In this document: in pieces, positions 16,759 to 25,029 of the stretch
Layout: the number at the start of each line of letters is the position of its first letter
Position numbering within the stretch: the stretch's first letter is position 1
From: Oceanithermus profundus DSM 14977
GTDB taxonomy: Bacteria; Deinococcota; Deinococci; Deinococcales; Marinithermaceae
NCBI RefSeq assembly: GCF_000183745.1
Contig: NC_014761.1
Coordinates: 372,001-436,000 of the forward strand
Direction of reading: 5' to 3'
Length of the DNA stretch: 64,000 bases
Position numbers and translations under genes: made by a program
The notes under the pieces: generated by a model
The model's database searches: none
What the model was told of the DNA's origin: nothing
Seen by the model: only the letters and a program-made list of their open reading frames with translations

Positions 16759-16762
16759 TTGT

Positions 16763-17644
16763 ATGAAAAAGCTCGTCTTCCTGTTGGCCCTCCTCGCAAG
16801 CCTGGCCCTGGCCACGTCCTACCCGCTCGTCGTCACCGACGACCTGGGGCGCACGGTCACGATCCCCGCCGAGCCCCAGCGCATCGTGGTGATGCTGCCC
16901 TCGGCCACCGAGACGCTCTGCGCCGTGGGCGCCTGCGACCGGATCGTGGCCACCGACGACTACTCCAACTGGCCCCCCGAGGTGGCGGACAAGCCCAAGG
17001 CCGGGGGGCTGTACAACCCCAACGTCGAGCTCATCGCCAGCTTCGAACCCGACCTGGTGGTCACCAGCAAGTACGGCAAGCTCACCGAGGCCCTGGAGCA
17101 GCTGGGCCTCACCGTCTACGCGGTCAACACCCAGACCTTCGAGGACATCTTCCGCACCGCCCGCACCCTCGGCGAGCTCGTGAACCGCGAGGCGGAGGCC
17201 GAGGCGCTCGTCGCCCGCATCAACCGGGAGGTCTACGCGCTGGAATCGCAGGCGGCCAAGGCGGCCGACCGCCCGACGGTCTACTACGAGATCGACGCCA
17301 CCCCCTACACCGTGGGCCCCGGCTCCTTCATCGGCGTGCTCATCGCCAAGGCGCGCGGGGTGAACGTGATCCCCGCCGAGCTGGGCCTCTTCCCCAAGAT
17401 CAGCCCCGAGCTGGTGGTGGAGAAGAACCCCGAGGTGATCGTGCTGGGCGACGCGCCCTACGGCGTGACCGCGGCCAAGATCGCCGAGCGGCCGGGCTGG
17501 GCGGCCGTTCAGGCGGTGAAGGACGGCCGCGTCTGCGAACTGACCAAGGAGCAGACCGACGTGGTTCACCGCCCCGGCCCCCGGGTCGCCGAGGGGCTCC
17601 GGGTGCTTATCGACTGCTTCCACCCCGGCCTGCTAGGCGAGTAG
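16763..17644 (+). CDS. btuF: Cobalamin-type ABC transporter substrate-binding protein
   Basis: A 293-aa class III periplasmic binding protein with a signal peptide (residues 1-17, cleaved near LALA-TSYP). The VTDDLGRTVTIP and RIVVMLPSATETLCAVGACDRIV blocks and the FEPDLVV motif are typical of the BtuF/FhuD family. It captures the ligand outside the membrane for BtuCD. The riboswitch immediately upstream makes a corrinoid the probable substrate; iron-siderophore binding is the family alternative. ATG at 16763 follows a strong GGAGGTGG site that may be hairpin-controlled. Confidence 0.9.
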   Translation: MKKLVFLLALLASLALATSYPLVVTDDLGRTVTIPAEPQRIVVMLPSATETLCAVGACDRIVATDDYSNWPPEVADKPKAGGLYNPNVELIASFEPDLVVTSKYGKLTEALEQLGLTVYAVNTQTFEDIFRTARTLGELVNREAEAEALVARINREVYALESQAAKAADRPTVYYEIDATPYTVGPGSFIGVLIAKARGVNVIPAELGLFPKISPELVVEKNPEVIVLGDAPYGVTAAKIAERPGWAAVQAVKDGRVCELTKEQTDVVHRPGPRVAEGLRVLIDCFHPGLLGE

Positions 17645-17651
17645 GCGAAAC

Positions 17652-18656
17652 GTGCGCACGCTCGGCTGGCTGCTCCTGCTCGGCGCCCTCGCCCTGGCCG
17701 TGGTGCTGGGGGTGATGGTGGGTGCGGTGCCGCTGGGGCCGGACCGGGTGCTCACCGCGCTCGCCGACGGCCTGACGGGTCGGGCGGTCGACCCCATCGT
17801 CTGGCAGATCCGGCTGCCGCGGGTGCTCATGGCGGTCCTGGTGGGGGCGGCGCTTGGCGTTTCGGGAGCCGTCTACCAGGGGTTGTTCCGCAACCCCCTC
17901 GCCGACCCCTACCTGATGGGCGCGGCTTCGGGGGCGGCCTTCGGGGCCACGGTGGCGCTCACCCTTACCGGATCGCTCTCGAGCGCCTACGCCCACAGCG
18001 TCGCCGAACGCTGGCCCGCGAGCGTGCCCCTCTTCGCCTTCGCGGGCGCGGTGGGCGCGGTGGCGCTGGCCGTCGTCCTCGCCGGCGGGGTGGCGCGGCG
18101 GTACAACCTGATCCTCGCGGGGGTGGTCGTGGGCAGCGTGCTGATCGGCCTCACCACCTACCTGATGATGCTCGACGCCGACCGGGTGCGCGCCGTCTTC
18201 AGCTACACCCTGGGCAACCTGGCCTTCAGCGGCTGGCCCGACGTGCACCGGCTCGCGGCGTACCTGGCGGTCGCGCTCCTGCCGCTCTTCTTCTTCGGGC
18301 GTGCGCTCAACGCGCTGCAGCTGGGCGACGCGGTGGCCCACACGCTGGGGTTGCCGCTCGCCTGGATCAAACTGGGCCTGATCCTGGGGGCGACGCTGGC
18401 CACGGCGGCCGCGGTGGCCCAGGTCGGCATCGTCGGGTTCGTGGGGTTGATCGTTCCCCACACGATGCGCCGGTTCGCGGGCGAGGACTACCGGGCGCTC
18501 GTGCCCGCGAGCGCGCTCGGCGGGGCGGTGCTCTTGGTGCTGGCCGACCTGCTGGCGCGGATGCTGGTGCGGCCGGCCGAGCTGCCGGTGGGCGTGGTGA
18601 CGACGCTGCTCGGCGGCCCCTTCTTCCTCTACCTGCTCAGGAGGCAGCGTGCTTGA
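17652..18656 (+). CDS. btuC: Cobalamin-type ABC transporter permease
   Basis: A 334-aa FecCD/BtuC-family permease with about ten transmembrane helices. The WQIRLPRVLMAVLVGAALGVSG segment (split by RLPR) and GFVGLIVPHTMR are the family hallmarks. The latter forms the cytoplasmic coupling helix that contacts the ATPase. The start is GTG at 17652, 7 bp after the btuF stop. The 3' end overlaps the ATPase gene by 8 bp, so the three importer genes are tightly coupled. Confidence 0.93.
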   Translation: MRTLGWLLLLGALALAVVLGVMVGAVPLGPDRVLTALADGLTGRAVDPIVWQIRLPRVLMAVLVGAALGVSGAVYQGLFRNPLADPYLMGAASGAAFGATVALTLTGSLSSAYAHSVAERWPASVPLFAFAGAVGAVALAVVLAGGVARRYNLILAGVVVGSVLIGLTTYLMMLDADRVRAVFSYTLGNLAFSGWPDVHRLAAYLAVALLPLFFFGRALNALQLGDAVAHTLGLPLAWIKLGLILGATLATAAAVAQVGIVGFVGLIVPHTMRRFAGEDYRALVPASALGGAVLLVLADLLARMLVRPAELPVGVVTTLLGGPFFLYLLRRQRA

Positions 18657-19425
18657 GGCGCGGGGCCTGCACTTCGGCTACCCGCAGGGGCCGCGGGTGC
18701 TGGCGGGGGTGGAGCTGCGGCTCGAGCCCGGAACCTGGCTCGCGGTGCTGGGGCCCAACGGATCGGGCAAGACGACGCTGCTTGCGCTGCTGCTGGGCCT
18801 GCTGCGCCCCAGCGCCGGCGAGGTCCGCCTGGACGGGCGCGCCCTGCACGCCTGGAGCGCGGCCGCGCGCGGCCGCCGGATCGCCTACCTTCCCCAAAAC
18901 GGCCCCTACCCGCCGGGGCTCACCGCCGAGGAGGTGGTCCGCCTCGGCCGCCTGCCCCACCTGGGGTTGTGGAGCCGCGAGGGCCCGGAGGACGAGGCCG
19001 CGGTGGCCTGGGCCATGCGGGTCACGGAAACGGCCGCGCTGGCGGACCGGCCCCTGGCCGCCCTCTCCGGAGGGGAGCGGCAGCGGGTCTTGCTCGCCCG
19101 GGCCCTGGCGCAGCGCCCCCGCTACCTGCTCCTCGACGAACCCACCAACCACCTCGACCTGCACCACCAGGCGGCCCTGCTCAGGTTGCTGGGGCGGCTC
19201 GCCGCCGAGGGCATCGGGGTCGCGAGCGTCTTTCACGACCCCAACCACGCGCTCGCGGCGCGCCGGGCGGTGCTGCTCGAGGGCGGCCGGGTCGCCGACG
19301 CCGGAACCCCGGAGCAGGTGATCACGGGGGCGGCGTTCCGCCGGGTGTACGCGGGGGACGTCCGCGTCCTGCGCGGCGAGGGCCGGGTGGCGGTGCTGCC
19401 GCGCTGGGCGGAGGTGGAGGAATGA
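18649..19425 (+). CDS. btuD: Cobalamin-type ABC transporter ATP-binding protein
   Basis: A 258-aa ATPase with Walker A GPNGSGKTT at 35-43, Q-loop LPQN near 81-84, signature LSGGERQR at 139-146, Walker B YLLLDEPT at 159-166 and the switch histidine near 196 (FHDPNHA). It powers import by BtuFC. GTG at 18649 lies inside the end of btuC. Its TGA overlaps the ATG of the following unknown gene by 3 bases (ATGA). Confidence 0.93.
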   Translation: MLEARGLHFGYPQGPRVLAGVELRLEPGTWLAVLGPNGSGKTTLLALLLGLLRPSAGEVRLDGRALHAWSAAARGRRIAYLPQNGPYPPGLTAEEVVRLGRLPHLGLWSREGPEDEAAVAWAMRVTETAALADRPLAALSGGERQRVLLARALAQRPRYLLLDEPTNHLDLHHQAALLRLLGRLAAEGIGVASVFHDPNHALAARRAVLLEGGRVADAGTPEQVITGAAFRRVYAGDVRVLRGEGRVAVLPRWAEVEE

Positions 19426-19784
19426 AGGGAAGCCTGAGGGCCACCGGGAACCTGCTGGTCGTGGACCTGGGCGAGGTGCGCCGGCTGGTCAGCGAGAGCG
19501 GGCCGCGGCTCGCGCGCTACGTGGCCGTGGTGCGCTCGGAGAAGGTGCGCGCCTGCACCCGGGCGGGCACGAACCGCTTCGGGCCGCTCTTGTTGCGCCA
19601 CGGCCTGCCGCCGGGCGAGACGGTCGTCTACACCACGACGGACGACACCCTGGACTTCGAGATCGAAGGGCGCACCGTGCGCGTGGGGGGCGTGGCCATC
19701 TACCCCGAGGGGGCGCCTGAGTGGGTGGAGACGCCCTACTACGTGTGGGTGGAGGGAGCGGACGATGAACAAGGAACGGCCTAA
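19422..19784 (+). CDS. Unrecognised 120-aa protein in the B12 operon
   Basis: The frame starts at an ATG overlapping the btuD TGA and ends 20 bp inside cobO, so it is firmly embedded in the operon. The product is a soluble alpha/beta-looking protein. Features visible are [15 protein letters not shown] near the N-terminus, an Arg/Cys pair in [20 protein letters not shown], and a C-terminal beta-rich part with [14 protein letters not shown]. There is no signal peptide, P-loop or metal-binding cluster. I do not recognise the family. Its position suggests a role in corrinoid handling, but this is association only. Confidence 0.75.
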   Translation: MKGSLRATGNLLVVDLGEVRRLVSESGPRLARYVAVVRSEKVRACTRAGTNRFGPLLLRHGLPPGETVVYTTTDDTLDFEIEGRTVRVGGVAIYPEGAPEWVETPYYVWVEGADDEQGTA

Positions 19785-20307
19785 AGGCGAGCGCCGCGGG
19801 CTGGTGCTCGTCTACACCGGCGACGGCAAGGGCAAGACGACCGCGGCCCTGGGCCTGGTGCTGCGCGCGCTGGGCCGCGGCTTCCGGCCGCGCATCTTTC
19901 AGTTCATGAAGCACGAGCGCGCCGCCTTCGGCGAGCACCGGGCGCTCGAGAAGCTGGGCGTGCCCATCGAAGGGTTGGGCGACGGGTTCAGCTGGCGCTC
20001 GCGCGATCTGGAGAAGTCCGCGGAGCTGGCGCGGGCGGGCTGGCAGCGGGCGGCGGCGGCCATCGCCTCGGGGGACTGGGACCTGGTCGTTCTCGACGAG
20101 GTGACCTACCCGCTTCGGTTCGGCTGGATTCCCGTGACCGAAGTCGTGGAAACCCTGCGCGCCCGGCCGCGGCACGTGCACGTGGTGCTCACCGGCCGCG
20201 ACGCCCCGGCGCAGCTCGTGGCGCTGGCCGACACCGTGACCGAGATGAAGAAGATCAAGCACGCCTACGACGCCGGCGTGCCGGCGCAAAAGGGCATGGA
20301 GCATTAG
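19765..20307 (+). CDS. cobO: Corrinoid adenosyltransferase (CobO/BtuR type)
   Basis: A 180-aa enzyme that transfers the adenosyl group of ATP to cob(I)yrinate diamide or cobalamin. The P-loop [12 protein letters not shown] at 19-30 is the CobA/CobO/BtuR variant. [25 protein letters not shown] and VLTGRDAP are further family blocks. The C-terminus with [22 protein letters not shown] is canonical. The start overlaps the upstream gene by 20 bp. It acts in the cytosol on imported or newly made corrinoid. Confidence 0.96.
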   Translation: MNKERPKGERRGLVLVYTGDGKGKTTAALGLVLRALGRGFRPRIFQFMKHERAAFGEHRALEKLGVPIEGLGDGFSWRSRDLEKSAELARAGWQRAAAAIASGDWDLVVLDEVTYPLRFGWIPVTEVVETLRARPRHVHVVLTGRDAPAQLVALADTVTEMKKIKHAYDAGVPAQKGMEH

Positions 20308-20315
20308 GCTGGGGT

Positions 20316-21119
20316 ATGGACCGGCGGATCGAGGCCTTGCGGGCGTTTCGGCGTCGCCACCGGCTGCGTTCGCTGGAGCAGGATGGTCGGGTCTGGCGTT
20401 ACTACGCACTGGGCGAAGGACGGCGCACCCTCCTCTTCCTGCACGGCATGGCCGGCGCCGGCGACATCTGGTTCCAGCAGCTCGAGGCCTACGCGGAGCG
20501 CTGGCGGGTGGTGGCCCCCACCTACCCGGCGACCGGGTCGCTGGAGGGGCTGGCGGGCGGCGTTTGGGCGGTGCTCGACGCGGCGGGCGCGCCGAGCGCG
20601 GTGGTGGTCGGCACCTCGCTCGGCGGCCTGCTGGCCCAGTACCTGGCGGCCCGCCGCCCGGAGCGGGTGGAGCGGGCCGTCTTCGCCAACACCTTTCCAC
20701 CGGGTCATCCCGAGATCCTGAAGGGCCGCCGCATGGCGGCGCTCGCCCGCTGGCTGCCCGAGCGGCTGGTGCTGGGGGCGATGCTGCACAACGCCCGGCG
20801 AAAGCTGGTGCCGGCTGCCGGCGGCGATGCGCTGCTCGCCTACTACCTGGAGGAACAGTACACCCGCCGGATGCGCAAGGCCGACGTCCTGGCCCGTTCG
20901 CGGGCCGTTTTCGAAACCTTCGCGCTCCCCGAGCCGCGCATGCCCCACGCCGTCTTCGAGGCCGCGAACGATCCGCTCATCCCGCCGCGGGCGCGCGCCG
21001 ACCTGAAGGCGCGCTACCCGGAGGCCTTCGTGCGCGACCTTGGGGCCGTGGGCCACTTTCCCTACCTGAGCCATCCCGAGCGCTTCAACGCCGCGCTCGA
21101 CGCGTTCTTGGAGTCGTGA
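20316..21119 (+). CDS. Alpha/beta hydrolase in the B12 operon
   Basis: A 267-aa alpha/beta-hydrolase fold protein with the oxyanion HG motif (FLHGMAGAGD at 41-50), nucleophile elbow GTSLGG with Ser101, an acid near 221 (AANDPLIPP) and the catalytic His near 248 (VGHFPYL). The substrate is unknown; related genes appear among general carboxylesterases. A TAGGCT box overlapping the cobO stop (20305-20310) lies 5 nt before the ATG, so it may have its own internal leaderless promoter. Its TGA overlaps the cbiA GTG. Confidence 0.85.
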   Translation: MDRRIEALRAFRRRHRLRSLEQDGRVWRYYALGEGRRTLLFLHGMAGAGDIWFQQLEAYAERWRVVAPTYPATGSLEGLAGGVWAVLDAAGAPSAVVVGTSLGGLLAQYLAARRPERVERAVFANTFPPGHPEILKGRRMAALARWLPERLVLGAMLHNARRKLVPAAGGDALLAYYLEEQYTRRMRKADVLARSRAVFETFALPEPRMPHAVFEAANDPLIPPRARADLKARYPEAFVRDLGAVGHFPYLSHPERFNAALDAFLES

Positions 21120-22447
21120 AGCTGCCGCGTCTGGTGATCGCCGCGCCGTCGTCGGGTTCGGGAAAAACGACGGTGGCGGCGGTCTTGCTGGCGGCCTGGC
21201 GGGCGCGGGGCCGGGTCGTGCAGCCCTTCAAGGCGGGCCCCGACTACATCGATCCTACCCACCTGGGCCGGGCGGCGGGGCGGACGCCGCGCAACCTCGA
21301 CGGCTGGTTCCTCGACCGGCCCGAGCTGCTCGAGGTCTTCCGGCGCGGATCGGCGGGTGCGGAGGGCGCGCTGGTGGAAGGGGTGATGGGGCTCTTCGAC
21401 GGGCGCGACGCCCTGGGGCGCGAGGGCTCCACCGCCCAGGCGGCGCGCTGGCTGGACGCGCCGGTGGTGCTGGTGGTGGACGCGCGGGCGATGGCCGGCT
21501 CCATCGCCGCGCTGGTGCGGGGGTTTCGCGACCACGACCCGCGCCTGTGGCTGGCAGGGGTGGTGGCCAACCGGGTGGGCTCGGCGCGGCACGCGGAGAT
21601 CCTGACCGAGGCGCTCGAGCCCGTGGGGGTGCCGCTGCTGGGCTACCTGCCGCGCGACCCCGCGTTCGCGCTGCCCGAGCGGCACCTGGGCCTGGTGCCG
21701 GCCGGCGAGCGTTCGCTCGAACCCGAAGCCTGGGCCCGGGCGGCGGGCACGCTCGACGTGGAGGCGCTGTGGCGGCTGGCGCAGGCGGCGCCGGCGCTCG
21801 AGCTTCCCCCGCATCGTTTGCCCGAAGGGCGCCGGCCCCTGCGGGCGCGGATCGCGGTGGCCCGGGACGCCGCCTTCAGCTTTTACTACCCCGAGGCGCT
21901 CGAGCTGCTCGAGCAGCTGGGCGCGGAGCTCGTGCCCTTCAGCCCGCTCGCGGACGAGGGGCCGCCCGAGGACGCGGGCGCGGTCTGGATCGGTGGGGGG
22001 TATCCCGAGCTCTACGCGCGCGAGCTGGCCGCGAACCGGGGCGCGCTGGCGGCGCTGCGCCGCTTCCCGGGGCCGGTCTACGCCGAGTGCGGCGGCCTGA
22101 TGTACCTCTCCGAGGCCCTCGAGACCCCCGAGGGGCGCTATGCGATGGTCGGCCTGGTGCCCGGCGCGGCGCGCATGCAAAACCGCCCCACCCTGGGCTA
22201 CCGTCACGTCGAGGCGCTGGCCGACGGTCCGGTGGCCCGGCGCGGCTGGCGCGCCAAGGGGCACGCCTTCCACTACTCCACCCGCCCCGCGGTGGAGCCC
22301 GCGGCCTGGCGGCGGGTGGACGGGACCGAGCGCGAGGGCTACTCGGACGGCCGGGTGCACGCCAGCTACACCCACCTCTACTTCCCGGCGGCGCCCGAGC
22401 TGGCCCGGCGCTTCGTCGAGGCGGCCGCCGCGCGCGCGGGGGTGTGA
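21116..22447 (+). CDS. cbiA: Cobyrinate a,c-diamide synthase
   Basis: A 443-aa glutamine amidotransferase-type enzyme that amidates the a and c side chains of cobyrinate. The N-terminal ATP domain carries PSSGSGKT at 11-18, QPFKAGPDYIDPTHL near 36-50 and VEGVMGLFDG near 87-96. The C-terminal GATase domain has the triad-type Cys325 in YAECGGLMYL and the His in ASYTHLYF near the end. The start GTG at 21116 shares GTGA with the preceding stop. Length and motifs match CbiA/CobB. Confidence 0.95.
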   Translation: MKLPRLVIAAPSSGSGKTTVAAVLLAAWRARGRVVQPFKAGPDYIDPTHLGRAAGRTPRNLDGWFLDRPELLEVFRRGSAGAEGALVEGVMGLFDGRDALGREGSTAQAARWLDAPVVLVVDARAMAGSIAALVRGFRDHDPRLWLAGVVANRVGSARHAEILTEALEPVGVPLLGYLPRDPAFALPERHLGLVPAGERSLEPEAWARAAGTLDVEALWRLAQAAPALELPPHRLPEGRRPLRARIAVARDAAFSFYYPEALELLEQLGAELVPFSPLADEGPPEDAGAVWIGGGYPELYARELAANRGALAALRRFPGPVYAECGGLMYLSEALETPEGRYAMVGLVPGAARMQNRPTLGYRHVEALADGPVARRGWRAKGHAFHYSTRPAVEPAAWRRVDGTEREGYSDGRVHASYTHLYFPAAPELARRFVEAAAARAGV

Positions 22448-22448
22448 G

Positions 22449-23318
22449 TTGGCCGTCCTGCTCGCCGCCCTCCTCGACGCCGTCTTTCGCGAACCGCCCG
22501 CGCGGCTGCACCCGGTGGTGGGGATCGGGCGGCTGCTGGCGGGGCTCGAGTGCTTCTGGCGCGCGGGCGCGGGCGCGGGCGCGCTGGCCTGGCTCGCGGG
22601 GGCGGCGGCGGTGCTCGCGCTTTCCTCGCTGGCGTGGTGGGGTGTGAGCGCGCTCGAAGCGCCCGGCCGCGCGCTGCTGGCCGGCCTGCTGCTGTGGCCG
22701 GCCTTCTCGCTGCAGATGCTCACGGGCGAGGTGGCCGCGGTGGAGGCGGCGCTTTCGCGCGATCTGGACGAAGCCCGCGCGCGGCTTGCGCGGCTGGTGA
22801 GCCGCGACACTCGGGGACTCGATGCGGCCGGGGTGCGCATGGCGGCCTTGGAGACCCTGGCCGAGAACCTTTCCGACAGCTTGGTGGCTCCGCTCTTCTA
22901 CTTCGTCCTCTTCGGCCTTCCGGGGGCCTGGCTCTACCGCTACGCCAACACCGCCGACGCGGTCTGGGGCTACCGCACGCCCCGCTACCGGCGCTGGGGG
23001 TGGCTGGCGGCCCGGGCCGACGACCTGCTGAACTGGATTCCCGCGCGCCTGACCGGCTTGCTGCTGGCCCCGCGGGGCCTCGCGGCGCTGCGCCGCGAGG
23101 CCGGCCGCACCCCCTCGCCCAACGCCGGCTGGCCGATGGGGGCGCTGGCCCTGGCGCTGGGGGTGCGGCTCGAGAAGCGGGGCGCCTACGTGCTCCACCC
23201 TTCCGGCCGCGCGCCCGAACCCGCCGACCTGCGGCGGGCGCTGGTGCGGGTGCGGCGGGTGGCGGTCGCGGTCTACGCGCTGGCCGCCCTGCTGAGCTGG
23301 GGGAGGTGGGGGCTGTGA
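22449..23318 (+). CDS. cbiB: Adenosylcobinamide-phosphate synthase (CbiB/CobD membrane enzyme)
   Basis: A 289-aa membrane enzyme that attaches the aminopropanol phosphate linker to adenosylcobyrate. The start motif LDAVFREPPARLHPVVGIGR, SRDTRGLDAAGVRMAALETLAENLSD (split across 112-137), PLFYFVLFG and the TPSPNAGWPMGALALAL block are diagnostic. No ATG or GTG is available in frame near the operon junction. A TTG at 22449, two bases past the cbiA stop, is the best start. The 3' end shares GTGA with the next gene. Confidence 0.92.
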   Translation: MAVLLAALLDAVFREPPARLHPVVGIGRLLAGLECFWRAGAGAGALAWLAGAAAVLALSSLAWWGVSALEAPGRALLAGLLLWPAFSLQMLTGEVAAVEAALSRDLDEARARLARLVSRDTRGLDAAGVRMAALETLAENLSDSLVAPLFYFVLFGLPGAWLYRYANTADAVWGYRTPRYRRWGWLAARADDLLNWIPARLTGLLLAPRGLAALRREAGRTPSPNAGWPMGALALALGVRLEKRGAYVLHPSGRAPEPADLRRALVRVRRVAVAVYALAALLSWGRWGL

Positions 23319-24286
23319 CCTTCCACGGCGGGCCCGACGGCGGCCCCGAGCCCCGCTACGACTTCTCCAGCAACGCCAACGCCCTGGGGCCGAACCCGGC
23401 GGTGCTGGCGGCGGTGCGCGCCGCCGACCTTTCCCGTTACCCCGACCCGCGTTACGGGGCGCTACGGGAGCACCTGGCGGCCCATCACCGCGTTCCTGCG
23501 GGAAGCGTGGTGGTGGGAGCGGGGGCAAGCGAGCTGATCCACCGCCTGGTGCGGCTGCGCCGCGGGCCGGTGCTGACGCTCGAGCCCACCTTCGGCGAGT
23601 ACGCCCGCGCGGCCCGCGCGGCCGGGGTGCGGCACCGGACGGCGCGTTCGCCCGGGGAGTTTTTGGACCTGTTGGAGGGGGCGGCGGTGGCCTTTCTGGC
23701 CCAGCCAAACAACCCCACCGGCGAGCTCCACGACCGCGCCTTCGTGCGCGAGGCGGCGCGGCGGGCCGAGCGCTCGGGCGCTTGGCTGGTACTGGACCTG
23801 GCCTACGCCCCCCTCAGCGAGCGGCCGGTCGCGGCCGCGGCCGCGGCCTTCCGGCTCTTCGCACCCAACAAGGCCCACGGCCTCACCGGCGTGCGCGCCG
23901 GCTACCTGGTCGCCCCGGCGGCGGAGCCGGCGGCGCGGCTCGCGGAGGCGGCCCCCTCGTGGGTCATCGGCGCGGCCGAGGTCGCCTTCTTGCGCGCCCA
24001 GGCGGGGGTCGCGGCGCGCACCTGGCTGCGCGGCACCCTCCCCACCCTCTTCGCCTGGCGGTGCCGGCTGGCCGCCCTCCTGCGCGAACGCGGCTACGAG
24101 GTGCAGGAGGGCGCGGCCAACTTCGTCATGGCGCGGTTGGGCGAGGAAGCGGCCGCCTTCTTGCGCGCGCGTGGGCTGCGGGTACGTCCGCTCTTCGACA
24201 AGGGCCTGCCCGAATGGGCGCGGCTTTCGGCCCAGCCGCCGGCGGCGCTGGCGGCGCTCGCCGCCGCCCTGGAGGAGCGCGGATGA
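23315..24286 (+). CDS. cobD: Threonine-phosphate decarboxylase-like aminotransferase
   Basis: A 323-aa class I/II aminotransferase-fold protein with YDFSSNANALGPNP near 15-28, the AQPNNPTGE cofactor motif near 129-137 and the PLP lysine at about K186 in LFAPNKAHGL. Between CbiB and a CobC phosphatase it most likely makes (R)-1-amino-2-propanol phosphate for the nucleotide loop. Its close relative is histidinol-phosphate aminotransferase, and only context decides between them. GTG at 23315 overlaps the cbiB stop. Confidence 0.85.
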   Translation: MTFHGGPDGGPEPRYDFSSNANALGPNPAVLAAVRAADLSRYPDPRYGALREHLAAHHRVPAGSVVVGAGASELIHRLVRLRRGPVLTLEPTFGEYARAARAAGVRHRTARSPGEFLDLLEGAAVAFLAQPNNPTGELHDRAFVREAARRAERSGAWLVLDLAYAPLSERPVAAAAAAFRLFAPNKAHGLTGVRAGYLVAPAAEPAARLAEAAPSWVIGAAEVAFLRAQAGVAARTWLRGTLPTLFAWRCRLAALLRERGYEVQEGAANFVMARLGEEAAAFLRARGLRVRPLFDKGLPEWARLSAQPPAALAALAAALEERG

Positions 24287-25029
24287 GCCGGGCGGTATCA
24301 TCAGGACCAGGCATGGAGCCCCTGCACTTTTTGTTCATCGACGAAACCGGCGTGCTCAGCCGCGACCGGCGCCAGCCCTTCTTCGGTCTGGGGCTGTTGC
24401 GCACCGCCGACACCGCCGCGCTTTCGGCCGAGCTGCACGCGCTCCTGCAACAGGCGCGCGGCCGCGTGCACCCGCGCTTCGAGTTCAAGTTCGCCCGCAT
24501 CGGGCGGAGGAGCGCCTGGGTCTACCGCGAGCTGGTGGACCTCTTCTTCGGCGTGCCGGGGCTCGGCTTCAAGGCCCAGGTGCTCGACAAACGCCAGCCC
24601 GGCTTCGACCCCGGACGCAACTACGGCGGCCTCTGGGAGGCGCAGATCGGCTACACCCGCCGGCTCGTGGACAGCGCCCTGGCCGACGGCGCCTACGGCG
24701 TGGTCATCGCCGACCACGTGACCAAGCCGCGCGAGTCGCAGCGCTACTTCGAGCGCGAGGTGCGCCGCCACCCGCGGGTGCTGAACGCTTTGATGCTCGA
24801 TTCCAACGCCACCCTCTACGTGCAGCTGGCCGACGTGCTCTTGGGCCTCGTGGTCTACGACTGCAAGGTGCGCGCCGGCGCGGCCGCGCCCAACCCGGTC
24901 AAGCAGGAGATCGCCCGTTACCTGGCCGGGCGCGTGGGTGTGAGCGAGCTCTGCCGGCCTCACACCCGTCGTGAACCGCCTTACTTTGGCGTGCGCCTGG
25001 TGGCTCCGCCGGGAGGCAAGGAAGAATGA
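24283..25029 (+). CDS. DUF3800 domain protein
   Basis: A 248-aa protein with the DUF3800 N-terminal FLFIDETGVLSRD motif (FIDESG-like acidic strand) and the C-terminal QLADVLLGLVVYD motif, an RNase H-like arrangement of acidic residues. The family function is not established, and it is often seen in mobile or defence contexts. Two starts compete. ATG 24283 overlaps the cobD stop and has GGAGGAG upstream (used here). ATG 24313 has a TATCAT box about 11 nt before it. The next gene overlaps by 4 bp, so it is part of the operon despite its odd family. Confidence 0.85.
   Translation: MSRAVSSGPGMEPLHFLFIDETGVLSRDRRQPFFGLGLLRTADTAALSAELHALLQQARGRVHPRFEFKFARIGRRSAWVYRELVDLFFGVPGLGFKAQVLDKRQPGFDPGRNYGGLWEAQIGYTRRLVDSALADGAYGVVIADHVTKPRESQRYFEREVRRHPRVLNALMLDSNATLYVQLADVLLGLVVYDCKVRAGAAAPNPVKQEIARYLAGRVGVSELCRPHTRREPPYFGVRLVAPPGGKEE

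Noticed and set aside
16410-16815. Minus-strand extension of the lemA/DUF2207 region over the riboswitch
   Set aside because: It is a chance open frame antisense to conserved riboswitch blocks.
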